DNA of 64,000 nt from Erythrobasidium yunnanense. Its lineage: Eukaryota; Basidiomycota; Cystobasidiomycetes; Erythrobasidiales; Erythrobasidiaceae. The notes below the pieces were generated by a model. It made no database searches. It saw only the letters and a program-made list of their open reading frames with translations, and was not told the DNA's origin. The stretch lies in contig BCJC01000001.1 of assembly GCA_001600175.1 (NCBI GenBank), positions 824,065 through 888,064 on the forward strand, given 5' to 3'. Shown one piece after another: positions 46,376 to 57,791 of this stretch. Both the position numbers and the translations under genes were made by a program. Position 1 is the first letter of the stretch; the number at the start of each line of letters is the position of its first letter.

Positions 46376-48328
46376 TCAGATGATGTATCGGAACTCTGGG
46401 TTTTGTCTGTTACAACCTAAGGTCAGCATTCTCCGGCAGAATCACTCAAGAAAGATTGGCCTACCTGTCTGTGAGGTTATCAGCAGCGACATATTGGCGT
46501 TTGACGTAGTCTGGGGAACTGCAGATTGCTTCATTGCGCTTGTTCTTTCGAGCAAGCAGGAGCCATGATGCAGCGAGGGTAAGGATGGCGCCGGCGAAAG
46601 TAGCGACGATGGTGATCAGCGCTGAGTTGTAGGTTGGTGCCTCCTTGGCCACGAAGACTTGCGGACCGACTATGAGGCACACTGGTCAGTACTACGGTGA
46701 CAATGCGTCTGAGCTATCGTGCTTACTCAAGTTGCCGACACAGTAGGCGACCAGATTGATCCCCAGGACAGTAGATTCTAGATTACAAAAGTCAGCGCCT
46801 TGATCAACAAATATTGTGACAGTACATACTTTTAGTCGTTCCAGCAACATTTGAGGCGATCACTCGAAGGATGGCAGCGAAGCCAGCCGGGAACACGTAC
46901 AAGCTGATGAATAGATCATAAGCTAGAGGATAAGACAATGGGAAGGTAAAGGATCTTACAGCATGACTCCCATTAGACGACCTGTTGGATTGGATCGAGG
47001 CAGGACCCAGAGCACGACGGCACCAACGAGGGCTACCACGTAAGTGTTGATAACGCACAGAATACGCCTCTTCGTGAGATCGCCTAGGTAGAGGGTGGAG
47101 AAGATACTGATTGCGGCGATAGCATTGGCGGGAGCTTGGAGTAGAAGTGCTCTTTCGGTGCTGAAGCCAAGGCCTCGAATAAGGATGCTCGAGAAGTTTG
47201 TGATGGCTCCATTCGGTATGGTTGCTAGAGCAGTAAATAGAGCATAGAGCCAAGTCATCGGGTCGGTGAAGGCTTCTATCATTTGCGACCGGCTGAACTC
47301 CTTGCTTGTAGATTGATGGTTGAGACGGAGACGCTCAACTGCAACGTCACGTTCGCGCTCGGTCAGGAATTTGGCTGTCGATGGCGAATTTGGCATGAAG
47401 AGTGTGACGGCAATGCCGAGCGCGACAGTGATGGCTCCGAGCAAGATGAAGATTGCTTGCCAGCCAGGGATAGAGAGCTTTCCAGTATGATCTGCTCTGG
47501 ACAGTCCGTATGCCAAGAAGGCGCCGATGACGCCGAAAGATCCATTGAAGGAGAACCAGATTCCCGTTCGCTTGCCTTGCTCTGTCTTTTGGTAGAAAGA
47601 GCCGGTGAACATAGTGAATGCTGGAGTAATAGAGGATTCGAATGCACCGAGGAAGCTGTTTAGGGCAAATTCAGGTTAGGAAAGCCAGCTGTATGGACTG
47701 AGTGCGAAGCCGACGTACAAGCGAGCGACCATCAGATGCGTGAAACTCTTACACGCGGCAAGGCACATAAGGATGGCACCCCAGATTATGATATTGATAC
47801 CGGCTACTCGAGCCAGCGGGAACCGCTGAAGAAGGAGAACCGAAGGATATTCCCAGAACAAGTATCCAAGATCTTGAGGTACCGTTGCATCAGCTATGAT
47901 CACGTCGCATGTCAAGCTCGTATGCTTACAGAAGATACTTGAAACCCAGGAATATTGGTTCCCGACAAGGTGGGTATCTTCGCGCAGGCCCATGATGGAT
48001 GCATAGGAAAGGCATCTGAGGAAATATGAAGGCTGTTAGTCATAATAGTCTAAGCGAATTGAGGTAATCTTACGTTTTGTCCAGCTATCAAAGATCCCGC
48101 TCAGCTGTTCATCTTCTGGGGAAGAGTGAAGACGATACTCACGAACTGAATGCCATATACAAGGCACATCAAAGGCATGACATGCCAGTCAATCTTCCGG
48201 ATAACGCGAGCAGACTCTCCCGCCGTGATCTCGTCAGAGAGGGGAGAAACGATAGAAGCGGAGCGCGAGTTGGAGACGTTCTTCGAGTCGTCCGCATACT
48301 GCTCTTTGTTTTCAGGGATAGCAGACAT
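46376..48328 (-). CDS. Major facilitator permease, Dal5/anion:cation symporter type
   Basis: Minus-strand exons 48328-48143, 48084-48074, 48015-47930, 47872-47719, 47655-46960, 46903-46830, 46777-46727, 46669-46465 and 46406-46376 give 497 residues. Family marks include RKIDWHVMPLMCLVYGIQF, LDKTCLSYASIMGLREDTHL, YLGYLFWEYPSVLLLQRFP, RFFLGAFESSITPAF, TLFMPNSPSTAKFLTERER and NLTDRQNPEFRYII at the end. This is the allantoate permease group that moves organic anions such as allantoate, nicotinate, pantothenate or sugar acids with protons or sodium. Twelve membrane helices are expected. One exon is only 11 bases. The last intron is supported because it restores the conserved C-terminal NPEFRY. Start codons of this gene and the M20 gene are about 400 bp apart and divergent. 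Confidence 0.9.
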
Positions 48329-48726
48329 GATGCTTGTAAGGGTGTGGTTTTGGGAGAAGAAGCTTTTCAAGACTGATGGAAGCGAGAGAAAGAGATAGGC
48401 AGACAGCAAAGAGTGATTTGTACGGTCAGCGGCTATCCGTTATCATCTGACCCGCAATGGGGCGCCATGGATTTCTTGATGCGTGGTGCTTGAGAAGCGA
48501 AGAGGCCTGGTGAAGGGAGGGCGGTTTTGGAGCAGCTCGGATGTCAAGATCCGAGGTTATGAGGAACGGCAGACGGCGCGAAGGAAGCCGGAGATGGAGT
48601 TTCTGCTTATCCTCAGCAGCTACACCTATAGGATTCTTATCTATAATCAGTGTCAGTGCTTGCAGCATTCATTCAACTCGAGCCAAGGCAATTACAGTGA
48701 GGATGTGCCTCGACGAACGCGATGTC
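48329..48726. promoter_or_regulatory. Divergent promoter region between permease and M20 amidohydrolase
   Basis: About 400 bp between outward-facing starts at 48328 and 48727. The M20 reading frame stays open upstream, and an in-frame ATG exists near 48703 (MCLDERDVMPK), so the right border is uncertain. I did not find a clear CGG-N-CCG site by eye. Confidence 0.4.
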
Positions 48727-50618
48727 ATGCCCAAGGCGAATGGATCTAGCAGCAAGGGCAAGCAGATAGCGACTGGCAACTCCTACACTCACTTGGAAGG
48801 TCTATGCACCTTGGAAGACGCGGTGGATCAGGTCACTGAAGAGCTCTCGCGGATCAACCGAACAATCCATGAAAAGTAGGGAAGACTACAGGATATTTTT
48901 ACGTAATATAAAGTAATCTAAGCTGTAATCTGAATGAAACAGCCCAGAACTTGGCTTCGAAGAATACATCGCACACGATCTCCTCGTAGATTACGTCCGC
49001 GAAGCCGGCTTCCAGGTTACTCCCCATGCTTTTGGTCTCGCGACTGCTTGGAAAGCGATCTTCTCTCATGGACATGGAGGGCCTGTTATCGGAGTCAACA
49101 GCGAAATGGATGCTTTGCCAGGGCTAGGGCACGCGTGGGTGTAAGATCAGCAGAGAGTAAGACCTTGCTAAAGTATCGTGTCGCAGCTGTGGACATAACT
49201 TGATTGCCGGTCAGTAGTAAGATGGTCTAAGAGCGGGAGTGCATTATTGACAAGTCACCTCGATGGCTTTAGTTGCTGGAGTCGCGACCGCTATAGCGAT
49301 TGCGCGGAGTCTGAAGAAGGTAAACAGAAGCTTTATGTACCAATCCGAAGCAAGTACTGATACGATGAGCCAGCATGATAAGGCAGGGAAGATCATCCTG
49401 CTCGGCACACCGTAAGTCATCCGCCATAGCTACGTCGACCCATAGACGCTGAGTCCACATAATGCTTGCAGGGCCGAAGAAGGTGGAGGTGGAAAAGTCG
49501 TCATGCTCAAAGCAGGCGCATACAAAGAGATGGATGTGAGTAGCGATCGGCCTATTCTTGCTTTGCGTTGGCAAGGTGAATGCTGAATGTCCGAATACGC
49601 AGGTATGCATGATGGCCCATCCTTGTCCTGAGTCTGGGTTTCCTGCCATGCTTGCTCGGGCACAAGGCACGTATGACTTCCATGGTCACCCGTAAGTATA
49701 GCATGAACGTTGTGCGCATCAATCTGATATTATCGTTCATGAAACAGAGCACATGCTGCATTGGCTCCGCACGAGGCTATCAACGCTCTTGATGCCTGTG
49801 TGATCGCCTATAACAGCGTAAGCGCCGCGCTCTTGACTTTCAGCGACCTTAGCTCACCCATTGTACACTGCAGATCTCCATGTTCCGCCAACAAATACTT
49901 CCTACATCCCGCATTCACCTCAACATCGTCACCGACGCCGGTGCGCCGATCAATGTCATTCCGGCGCACGCCAAGCTCGTCGTAGCATGTAGAGCATTGG
50001 ACGATGCAGAGTTCGAGCGCATAACGGAGACGGTCAAGATCTGTGTACAAGCTGCAGCGGCATCAGCACGCTGTACTTTCGACGCGGAGTGGTCAGATCC
50101 ATACCTGAGTATGTCAAAGCAGACGGAGGAGCTGCGCAGCGCTGACACATGACTGATGCAGCCCTCCAACACAATATGCCGCTTGCTCAAGAATTCGCGC
50201 GGTACATGTCGAATCGGCACCACGAGGACTTTCCTTGGTCAGACGAGCCAGTCGCGAGCACTGACTTCGGGAATGTCAGCAAAGAAGTCCCATCTATTCA
50301 CCCTTGTTTCGAAGTGAGGCCCTCCACAATTCCACATTGTTGTCCAAGGAGCAGGCTAAACGAAGTCATCCTGTGTGACAGATACCGACAGGACACGGTG
50401 CCAAGAATCACACCAAAGCCTTCACAGCCAGTGCAGGGACGACTGAGGCGTTCGGAGCTGCTATGCGCTCCGCCAAAGGTATGGCCGCTACCGGCTGGAG
50501 GTGTGTAGTCGATCCTAGCTTCTTGGGTGAGGTTCGTGCTTCTTTCGAGGCTGGAAAGAAAGCGCACAAGATGGAGATGACGAATGGGGACAATGGGCAT
50601 CATGCGAATGGAGCATAG
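48727..50618 (+). CDS. M20-family metallo-amidohydrolase (PM20D2/aminoacylase type)
   Basis: Exons 48727-48875, 48943-49134, 49187-49209, 49273-49319, 49374-49411, 49472-49535, 49603-49691, 49748-49817, 49874-50108, 50162-50313 and 50382-50618 give 431 residues. Visible marks: NPELGFEEYIAHDLL, GVNSEMDALPGLGHACGHNL (metal-binding Asp and His), LLGTPAEEGGGGKVVM (catalytic Glu pair), AHPCPESG, DFHGHPAHAALAPHEAINAL (dimerisation lid), NVIPAHAKLVVACRAL and PTGHGAKNHTKAFTASAGT. The family removes acyl or dipeptide groups with two zinc ions; PM20D2 acts on unusual dipeptides. The substrate here is unknown. Eleven exons, several under 50 bases. A start at the earlier ATG near 48703 is possible. Confidence 0.87.
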
Positions 50619-50825
50619 AATAGCAGGCAGGCAGTCTGTCTTTTCAGTTTTATGATAGTGTCTGTGTCTGTACGCCATGTACCACTGCTGTATCATATTG
50701 GTGAAAAGGTAGTAAGATTAGATTTGGAGGTGTTTGCTCATTGCTACTGAGGTGTGTTATCTCAGCTTGACTCCAGACTCCATTCGCTCTTCGGAGCAAG
50801 CGTAGCAGCCTGATCAGACCAGACC

Positions 50826-51523
50826 ATGGGATTCAAGCATCGCGTATATCTTCATGGGACCAAGATCTACGAGTGCGCAGCGTGTCGGACGCATCTAGCG
50901 ACGATAGAGTCGATGATATCCCGGGTGAGCGTTGACCGGGCGAGTCCATTTGGCAGCGCTGAACTGTTCATGTGTGAATGCCCCAGCGCTTCAATGGTCA
51001 GCATGGACAGGCGTATCTGTTTGACGCCGTCTTCAATGTCGTGGAGGACGTCGAAGAGGACCGGATGATGAGCACGGGGAGACATCGAGTCCGCGATATT
51101 CGATGCTGCAAGTGCAGCCAGCTCGTCGGCTGGAAGTATGTGCGTGTATACATACTCTCCTCTTAACAAGTCTGTTGCGTTGCTGACTCGGACAATGCCC
51201 AGGAAATCGCCTATGAACAAGCTCAGAAGTACAAAGAGGGCAAGTCTATATTGGAGAAAGCGTTACTGTTAGAGAGTACGCCCACAGCCACGCCCATTCC
51301 CATGCCACCGTCATCCTCATCCTCGAATGGGCATTCACCCGCTTCCTCAGCCTCGCCAAACGATCCCCACCCCGCTCAGCTTATCAACGTCAACATACTC
51401 AACACTGCTCAGTTCTCGCCGTTAGGAAGTAGTGGTGCTAGAAGAGGAGAGGACGAGAGCAGTCCCGGAAGAAGGAGTAGCGCTAGCGCGAGAAGCATGA
51501 GCGTTGAATCAGATTACCTATAG
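50826..51523 (+). CDS. Yippee-like zinc-binding protein
   Basis: Exons 50826-50924, 50987-51139 and 51203-51523 give 190 residues. The Yippee/Mis18 fold is clear: YLHGTKIYECAACRTHLATI (first Cys pair), RRFNGQHGQAYLFDAVFNV, HRVRDIRCCKCSQLVGWKY (second Cys pair) and AYEQAQKYKEGKSILEK. The two C-x2-C pairs bind one zinc. Yippee proteins are conserved regulators and substrate receptors (Moh1 in yeast is linked to stationary phase survival, YPEL5 to the GID ligase). A Ser/Pro-rich tail of about 75 residues follows the domain, longer than in most members. Same strand as the M20 gene, about 200 bp downstream of it. Confidence 0.93.
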
Positions 51524-51885
51524 TCCCGTATCTTTGACACCAATTTGTCTTCCATAGTATGCTCTTCAGATGTATCTCTCGTCTCTTCACCATCCAAACT
51601 CTGTATCCCACTCGTCCTGCTCTTTGTTCGATGTTTAGCTTCTTTAGTCTCTGATGTTGTAGTATAGCTCGCTGCTTTTCTTCTCCCATGTGTTAGTCAC
51701 TCAGTCTTATGGATATGTTACTCGTCAGCGTGCTTCATCGTCAGCTTTAATTCTTGACTGCCGATTGAAATATCAGAGAAGGTATGATGATTGCAGACAA
51801 CAACCGAAGAAATCCAAGCGCGCTGCATGAGGATCGACACATAGGTAAGAGGGACGGAGAAGAGAAGAGGGGGTTGAAAGCGAGA
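51524..51885. other. Convergent intergenic region
   Basis: About 360 bp between the stops of the Yippee gene and LIA1. It should hold the two 3' untranslated regions. No gene is supported. Confidence 0.4.
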
Positions 51886-53160
51886 CTATGCGGAAGCGGT
51901 GATAGGTGTCGCTGATTCGACTTCGTTTTGACCCTTGATAGCCTCTGCATATTGGAGCTGACCGGAGTTCTCGTACTTCACACGCAAATACTGATGAGCT
52001 TTCTTGCATCCGCACTGCCTCGCGAATATGACCCACCTCAAACATGTCAAGAGCGACTTCACAGCTCTCCCTGACGACTCTGGGACCTTTTGCCGCAAAT
52101 TCTTTGAGAGCAGGCAGGATATCATCACTTGCGATGCTTCCGAGCGCTTCTGCAGCTTCGTGGCGGACCATCTCTGATTCCTGTTCGTCTTTCAATACGA
52201 CGAGCAGAGATGGCACGGAATAGGGTGAACAGAGCTGGCCGAAAATATAGGCGATTTCGTGGCTGCGAGACACACGAGGACAAGACTCAGTTGAGAACTT
52301 GTGAGAAGACTGGGAAGGAATACTCACCGGAACAGAGCACTTTTATCCCCGAATCCATCAGCGAGCGCCAACACAGCTTCCTCATCCCCGATATTCCTGA
52401 GAGCAAACATAGCTCTGTATCTCTCAAACAGGCTCTTCTTCGTATCCAGTAAGTTCGCTCTCAGTTCCTTCGTTGACAGGCTCGCAATCTTGGTATTCGA
52501 AGAATCTGTATCGTGCATTGACGAAGGTGGTGCGGGATCGATAGAGTCGTAGATTGATCGTTGCACTTGTCCATTTGATGAAGACGATGATGAAAGGGAT
52601 TGGTCGAAGTGGATCTTGGCAAGCGCGATCTCGCACGTCTCGGTCACGGAGATATCTTCATTGGGCTTATGCAGGAATTCTTCGAGGATGGGAATGGAGG
52701 AAGGGTGTGAGATGGCGCCCATAGCTTCAGCGGCCTGCATTTCCATCTCAGTCAGTATATGCTCGACCAAAAGTGTTGGATTGGATGTCAGGACGCACCT
52801 CGTGTCGCACCATAGGGTGCTGGGCTTCATCTCGTAGAACAGATTCGAGGATAGGAAGAGCGTGTGTATCGTTGATTTGTCCTAGAACATAAGCGAGTTC
52901 ATGTCCCAAGAGAGCCGAGGAGTCCTGGAAGCCTGGTCAAATCCAACCAGGTGAGCTTCACTGAGTCTTTTCTTTCAAGGAAGTAACAGTAATGTATGCA
53001 CACCCTTTCCGATGATATCTATAGCTCGATGAGTCTTTAGGTTTCTGAGGGTAAAGAGAGCTCTGAATCTTTTGGCCAAAGGTACGCTCCCGCTTGTATT
53101 GAGGAGCGTCGCTTCCAGCTCGTCGTACTCTGCTGCTGAAGCTTGCATGGGAGAGGGCAT
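51886..53160 (-). CDS. LIA1: Deoxyhypusine hydroxylase (LIA1)
   Basis: Minus-strand exons 53160-53004, 52932-52799, 52734-52328, 52262-52037 and 51975-51886 give 337 residues. The HEAT-like repeats carry four His-Glu iron-binding pairs: [34 protein letters not shown] and [12 protein letters not shown]. The flanks ([42 protein letters not shown]) match the family. The enzyme hydroxylates deoxyhypusine on eIF5A, completing hypusine, which is needed for translation of difficult peptide stretches. A Ser-rich insert ([10 protein letters not shown]) separates the two halves. The intron acceptor at 51976 is chosen because it gives the usual [13 protein letters not shown] end. It diverges from MRT4 over 107 bp. 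Confidence 0.95.
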
Positions 53161-53267
53161 CGTCGCTCTAGTCGATAGTACTAACGCAAACCTGTAAAAT
53201 CTTGAATTCGAAAAAAAACTCTTCGTTGCCTTGCTTTGCGCAGACTACTCATTTCAAGACTGCAAAG
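53161..53267. promoter_or_regulatory. Shared divergent promoter of LIA1 and MRT4
   Basis: Only 107 bp lie between the ATG of LIA1 (53160, minus) and that of MRT4 (53268, plus). The gap includes an A-run near 53211-53218. Both products support ribosome function, so a single bidirectional promoter is plausible. Confidence 0.5.
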
Positions 53268-54260
53268 ATGCCTAGATCAAGTGAATTTACAACGACGATA
53301 ATGACGATGATATGCTACATTCGTGCTGAACCTCCGACTTCCCGCTGCTCTGCTGTCCAGAACGAGCGACCGTCGTAGCTTTGACCAAGACGACCAAGAA
53401 GACGAAAGAGCAGAAGGCTGGATTGATAGAGAAGGTATATTCTACCTGACTGTCATTCACTATCAAGAAAGCAGCATCCTGATGCGACCGCGCCAGATCC
53501 AAGAACATACCGATGCTTTTACCTATGTCTGGGTGTTTCACGTTCAGAACATGCGCACAAAGTGTCTCCAAGATGTACGAGAACAATGGAAAGGATCAAA
53601 GTGCGCCAGCTCTCTCCCACCCACCTACCCTTCCTCCAGAGTCGACTAACGTCGCTTTCCTGCAGAATATGCATGGGACGCAATGCAGTGATGCGCAAAG
53701 CGCTAGGCAGCACACCTGAAGCAGAACACAAACCCAACACTTCAATCATTGGAAATCAGCTCGAAGGAGATGTCGGTCTGCTTTTTACAGATGAAGAACC
53801 GCACATCGTTACAGAGTGGTTTGAGAGCTTCAGAGTGCCTGACTTCGCAAGGGCTGGGAATGAAGCTACGGAGGACTTTGAGCTGCCAGAGGGTGCGCAA
53901 AACCCCGTTTGATCAGATACTCTCGCTCTGCGTATACTGATCGGGTTACGTGCAGGCCCAATCATGATGGACTCGGAGCCTGCACCGCACTCGATCGAGC
54001 CACAGTTCCGCAAGCTTGGACTGAGCAGTCGACTCGTAAAAGGTGTTCCTACCCTGAACGGCCCGCACCAAATTGCGCGCAAGGGCAAGAAGCTGACAGC
54101 GGATGAGGCGCATCTGCTCAAGCTTTTCAATGTGCCCATGGCGATGGTGGGCTTCACTTTATCTCTGTCACTGTGAATTGAAGCTGATGTGTCGATGTGT
54201 CTGCAGTTCCAGATCCTCCCTCAGACATGCTTGAATCTGAAGACTGGGGACATTGTATAA
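53268..54260 (+). CDS. MRT4: Ribosome assembly factor MRT4 (uL10-like)
   Basis: Exons 53268-53280, 53361-53434, 53497-53600, 53666-53892, 53956-54146 and 54207-54260 give 220 residues. The protein is Mrt4 along its length: MPRSKRATVVALTKTTKKTK, FTYVWVFHVQNMRTKCLQDV, SKICMGRNAVMRKALGSTPE, EGDVGLLFTDEEPHIV, VPDFARAGNEATEDFELPEG, HSIEPQFRKLGLSSRLVKGV and ADEAHLLKLFNVPMAMFQI. Mrt4 holds the P-stalk site on pre-60S particles until P0 replaces it. The first exon carries only 13 coding bases. The last intron (54147-54206) is supported because the joined end reads MFQILPQTCLNLKTGDIV, as in the family. Confidence 0.95.
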
Positions 54261-54773
54261 GGGAGTGCTTGAGCTGTCATATCGTTGTTCGTCGTTGTTG
54301 TTTCGAGTAACCTGTTCTTCCTTCCTTCCTTTCCTGACCTGTCATGACAGATTCATCACTTAGAGCTGATCGGGCTTGAGCCACGTGGGAGTAAGGGAGA
54401 TGCGGTAACGCAAACTTTATCCAGCTTCTTCTGCAGGGTTGCAGCTTGGATCCTGACGAAGTGATTGCTTGATATATTGCGAGCATTGATGGCCTTCCGT
54501 CGCTGTTAGAAGGTCGTCCGAAAAAGAGTACGAAACAGCGCATAAACAAAGCCCCGTCTAGTCATGGCAGCAACAGCCAATCGAGGAGGGTAGGTAGCAG
54601 TAACACTTCTGAATAGCCAGTATAAACTATGTGCTGACGCTTCGTGTTTCTTGTTTCTCCCCGATGTCCCGCCTGTTTACTTTCTTCTGGTTCGCCTGTC
54701 ATGATTATGCTTATTCCGCAATACCAATGATGGCCTTTAATACTCGCTTACAACACTTGAATTATCTATAACA
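54261..54773 (+). promoter_or_regulatory. Intergenic region and probable leader of the bHLH gene, with a short uORF
   Basis: About 510 bp between MRT4 and the bHLH gene. A nine-codon open frame at 54564-54593 (MAATANRGG then TAG) could be an upstream ORF if the transcript starts before it. An alternative is that this ATG belongs to an extra 5' exon. No other feature is recognisable. Confidence 0.35.
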
Positions 54774-57104
54774 ATGGACACGGACGACCCTGCGCGTTAC
54801 AGGACTATCCCGCTAGTCAGGCTTCCCAGCATCGACCATGGACTGGCGCCCTTTCCAGAAGGAATGGTGAGCGGGCATCCCTTGAGAGTTGGAAAAGTAC
54901 GGTAATCTGATTGTATCAATGCGTCAATACAGCTCCAGATGCTTCCCTTGCGCCGTGGAAGCTTGACGGACCCACTGGTTCATGCACACATCCCAGCAGC
55001 TGCCAGCCAGCATCTCCAGCACCATCACCAGCAGCAGCATCAGCTCCAAGGAGCGCGACAGCTCTTTCCAGAGTACAACGATGAACAGAGACTGTCTGCT
55101 GGCTACCCGAATCAGCCTTATTGGGCTGCTTCAGCTTCTTCTTCATCTCCTTCAAACGGGCCGGGAAGCTCGCTCTTCCCTGTACAAGAGAGCAGCATCG
55201 ACGCGCGCTATAGCGATACACAACATAATCGACGACCATCCGCATCATCTGGCGACCCATACAACCAAAAGCAGGCGACCTTCCCCGTCCAGCACGGGAC
55301 GAAGCGGAAAACGCTCGATGCGTCTCAGACAGAGGAGGGAGACGCGCATTACTATTCTACTACATCTATACCATACGCGCAACAAGGAAGCGCGAATGCG
55401 AATAGTGCTTTCTTTCCCGAACAGCAGCAGCAGCAGCAGCAGCAGCAGGTCCCGGGAGAAGCGGCGTTAAAGAAACGCGCGTCCATCGCGTCTGTCGAAA
55501 GTGGAGAAGTAGCTGGAAGATTGGGAAAGACTGCGAAAGAACTACAGCAGCACATTACAAGCAACGCTGTCAAGCTCGACGAAACAAACATCATAAACAG
55601 CAGACTACAGGACAGACGAGACTCGGCGACTTCCTCAACGAATGGAAGCGCATTTCAGCGAGTCAATCAGCAGCAACCGTCTTATGCCTTCCCACTATCA
55701 TCACAGCATCAGCACGAACCTTCAGCTACGCGCTCCCCGCCGCCTGTAGCACCCAATCTCGCAACGTACACCTTCGGCAGACCCAGCCCATCTCCAGCAG
55801 CAAGTGGAGTCGTTGAGAACTATCTACCACAACAACAGCAAAACGTGCCGCACGTGTCACTGTCCGAGCCCCACCATAGCAGTCCGGAGAATGGACATGC
55901 TCGCATACCGAGTGTCCTCAGCACAGAAGCACAATCGCGTGCAAGTACTATCTTCGGAGGCGGCATGAACGGGAGCAATAACATGCAGACAGACCAAAGA
56001 GGGCCAGGCGGTGAAGAAGACGATGACGATACAGCTTCAGGCGGTGGCGGAGGAGGCATCGAAGGCTCCATGGGACGCTTGAAACCACCCTCACATGTTG
56101 CCTATACGAAAGAGACGCCGTATTCACGGAGTCCGGAGCTAAAAATCTCACACAAGATGGCAGAGCGTAAGCGGCGCAAAGAGATGAAAGAACTCTTTGA
56201 CGACTTGAGGGATTCCATACCTACCGAACGAGGGTTGAAGAGTTCGAAATGGGAAGTCCTGAGTAAAGCGATTGAATATATCGCCAAGTTGATGGAGGAG
56301 AAAGAGTCGGATTATCGAATTACGCAGGATCTGAAAGTGCATATCAATAGTCTGGAGAACGCACTGTCATTGGCGAGACAGCAGGTACATAGTCTTCAAC
56401 AACAACAGCAACAGCAACAGCAACAACAAGCTATGTCCAGCGCGAGTCCAGTCTCGATGCACGCTGGGCCTCCTCAACCTCCTGCGAATCTCTTCCCACA
56501 TCCAACTGCGCCTCTTCCCTCTCAATCGCATTCAAACTGGACGCCCTCTCCCTCTCCTCTAGGCAGCACTTTCTCCGGACATCACCAAAGCAGTCTTCCA
56601 CCTTCATTCCACCATCGCTCTCAATCGCATGGCCAGCTGTCTCATCCACACGGTCATACAGCTTCTTCTGCACCTCCTGCAATCTACCACTCTCACTCCC
56701 ACCCTGGGACGTTCCCTGATCATCACAGCAGTGGGCACAATAGCCATAATCACAGTTATCAGAGTTCCTCAGCTGGCGGAGCGACAGCTACTCGTCCTCC
56801 TTCTATCCACTCTCATAACTCAAATCACTCCATCCATTCTGTTCATTCTATGCATTCCAATCAAGGAATAGGAAGTCCTGGCCCTGGACCAGCTTCGGGC
56901 TCAGGACATGGTGGACCACATCTACTCTCGCCCTCGCCGACAAACCCGTCCTTGTTGTTGCAACAGCAGAATCTGGCGAGCGTCCAGGAGGACTATCAGC
57001 TCTTCGCACATGCGCCTCCAGCAGGGCAGCAACAGCAGCAGTCTATGCAACATATCCAGCAACAACAGCAATTGGGAGGACCGAATGGTCACATGGCATA
57101 CTAA
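54774..57104 (+). CDS. Glutamine-rich bHLH transcription factor
   Basis: Exons 54774-54866 and 54933-57104 give 754 residues. The bHLH lies around residues 430-490: ISHKMAERKRRKEMKELFDD, then LRDSIPTERGLKSSKWEVLS, then KAIEYIAKLMEEKESDYRI. The basic region has the His-Glu-Arg pattern (H, E+4, R+8) expected for E-box binding. It is followed by a heptad-like helix (LENALSLARQQVHSL). The rest is low complexity, with a pure Gln run at about 55423-55449, a second at about 56398-56431, a His/Ser-rich stretch (HSIHSVHSMHSNQ) and a Gly run. These suggest an activation or condensate-forming region. I do not recognise a specific orthologue; a Cbf1-like role is not supported. Confidence 0.85.
55423..55449 (+). 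repeat. CAG trinucleotide repeat in the bHLH gene
   Basis: A nearly perfect CAG run encoding about ten Gln. Pure CAG repeats are prone to length change by replication slippage, so the number may vary between strains. A second, mixed CAA/CAG run lies at about 56398-56431 in the same gene. Confidence 0.85.
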
Positions 57105-57791
57105 GCAAATCACTTCATCTATTATTACCTTGGAATCATATACCCTCTTGTCAGCTTTTAGTAAATACGTCGATTTGGGCATCGGAGGAATAGGACCGTG
57201 GTGCATACAGGGGACACATCGTTGTAACCACTACCAATAAGTAGACTAAGTAGAATTTCAAGCGAAGTAGCATGCGTGATCGTCCTCGTCAGCTGACGAT
57301 GCGCAACAAGAATTGCTGTGCGCTCATATACTGGACGCTAGCGTATTCGTGGACTGATCAGGCTAGTTTCCTACTGCAGCAGCTGCATTACTGAAAAGCT
57401 AATGTCTCGGTTCACTACATGCTGAGAAAAGGTTGATCGAAGAGACTGAAAAGCGAATATGCTACATAAAGAAAAGGAAGGATTACTACGAGAAGAACGA
57501 ACTGCGAGAAGCATGCACGATGATCTGAACTACCCGGCTAAGCGAACGATGAAAGCATAGGAAGAAAGTAAAGAAGGAAAAGGTATAGAAGACCGACCGA
57601 GAGATGAGGTCCTTGTGTCGCATTTGCTATAGAGTGAGTGATGAATAGTGTTTGATCTGTGGAGCGGTAGTGACCGCTCGAACAGGAATTCGGTGATAGT
57701 AGTCGGGCAGGTTCGCCAACGCTTTTCGATAGTTTGGTGACAGTGGCTTTGTAGAAGTGACATAGTAAAGTTGGCTCTGTAGGCCTTTGCT
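57105..57791. other. Convergent intergenic region
   Basis: About 690 bp between the 3' ends of the bHLH gene and the next minus-strand gene. Short open frames occur on both strands, without family features. It probably holds two long 3' untranslated regions. Confidence 0.4.
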
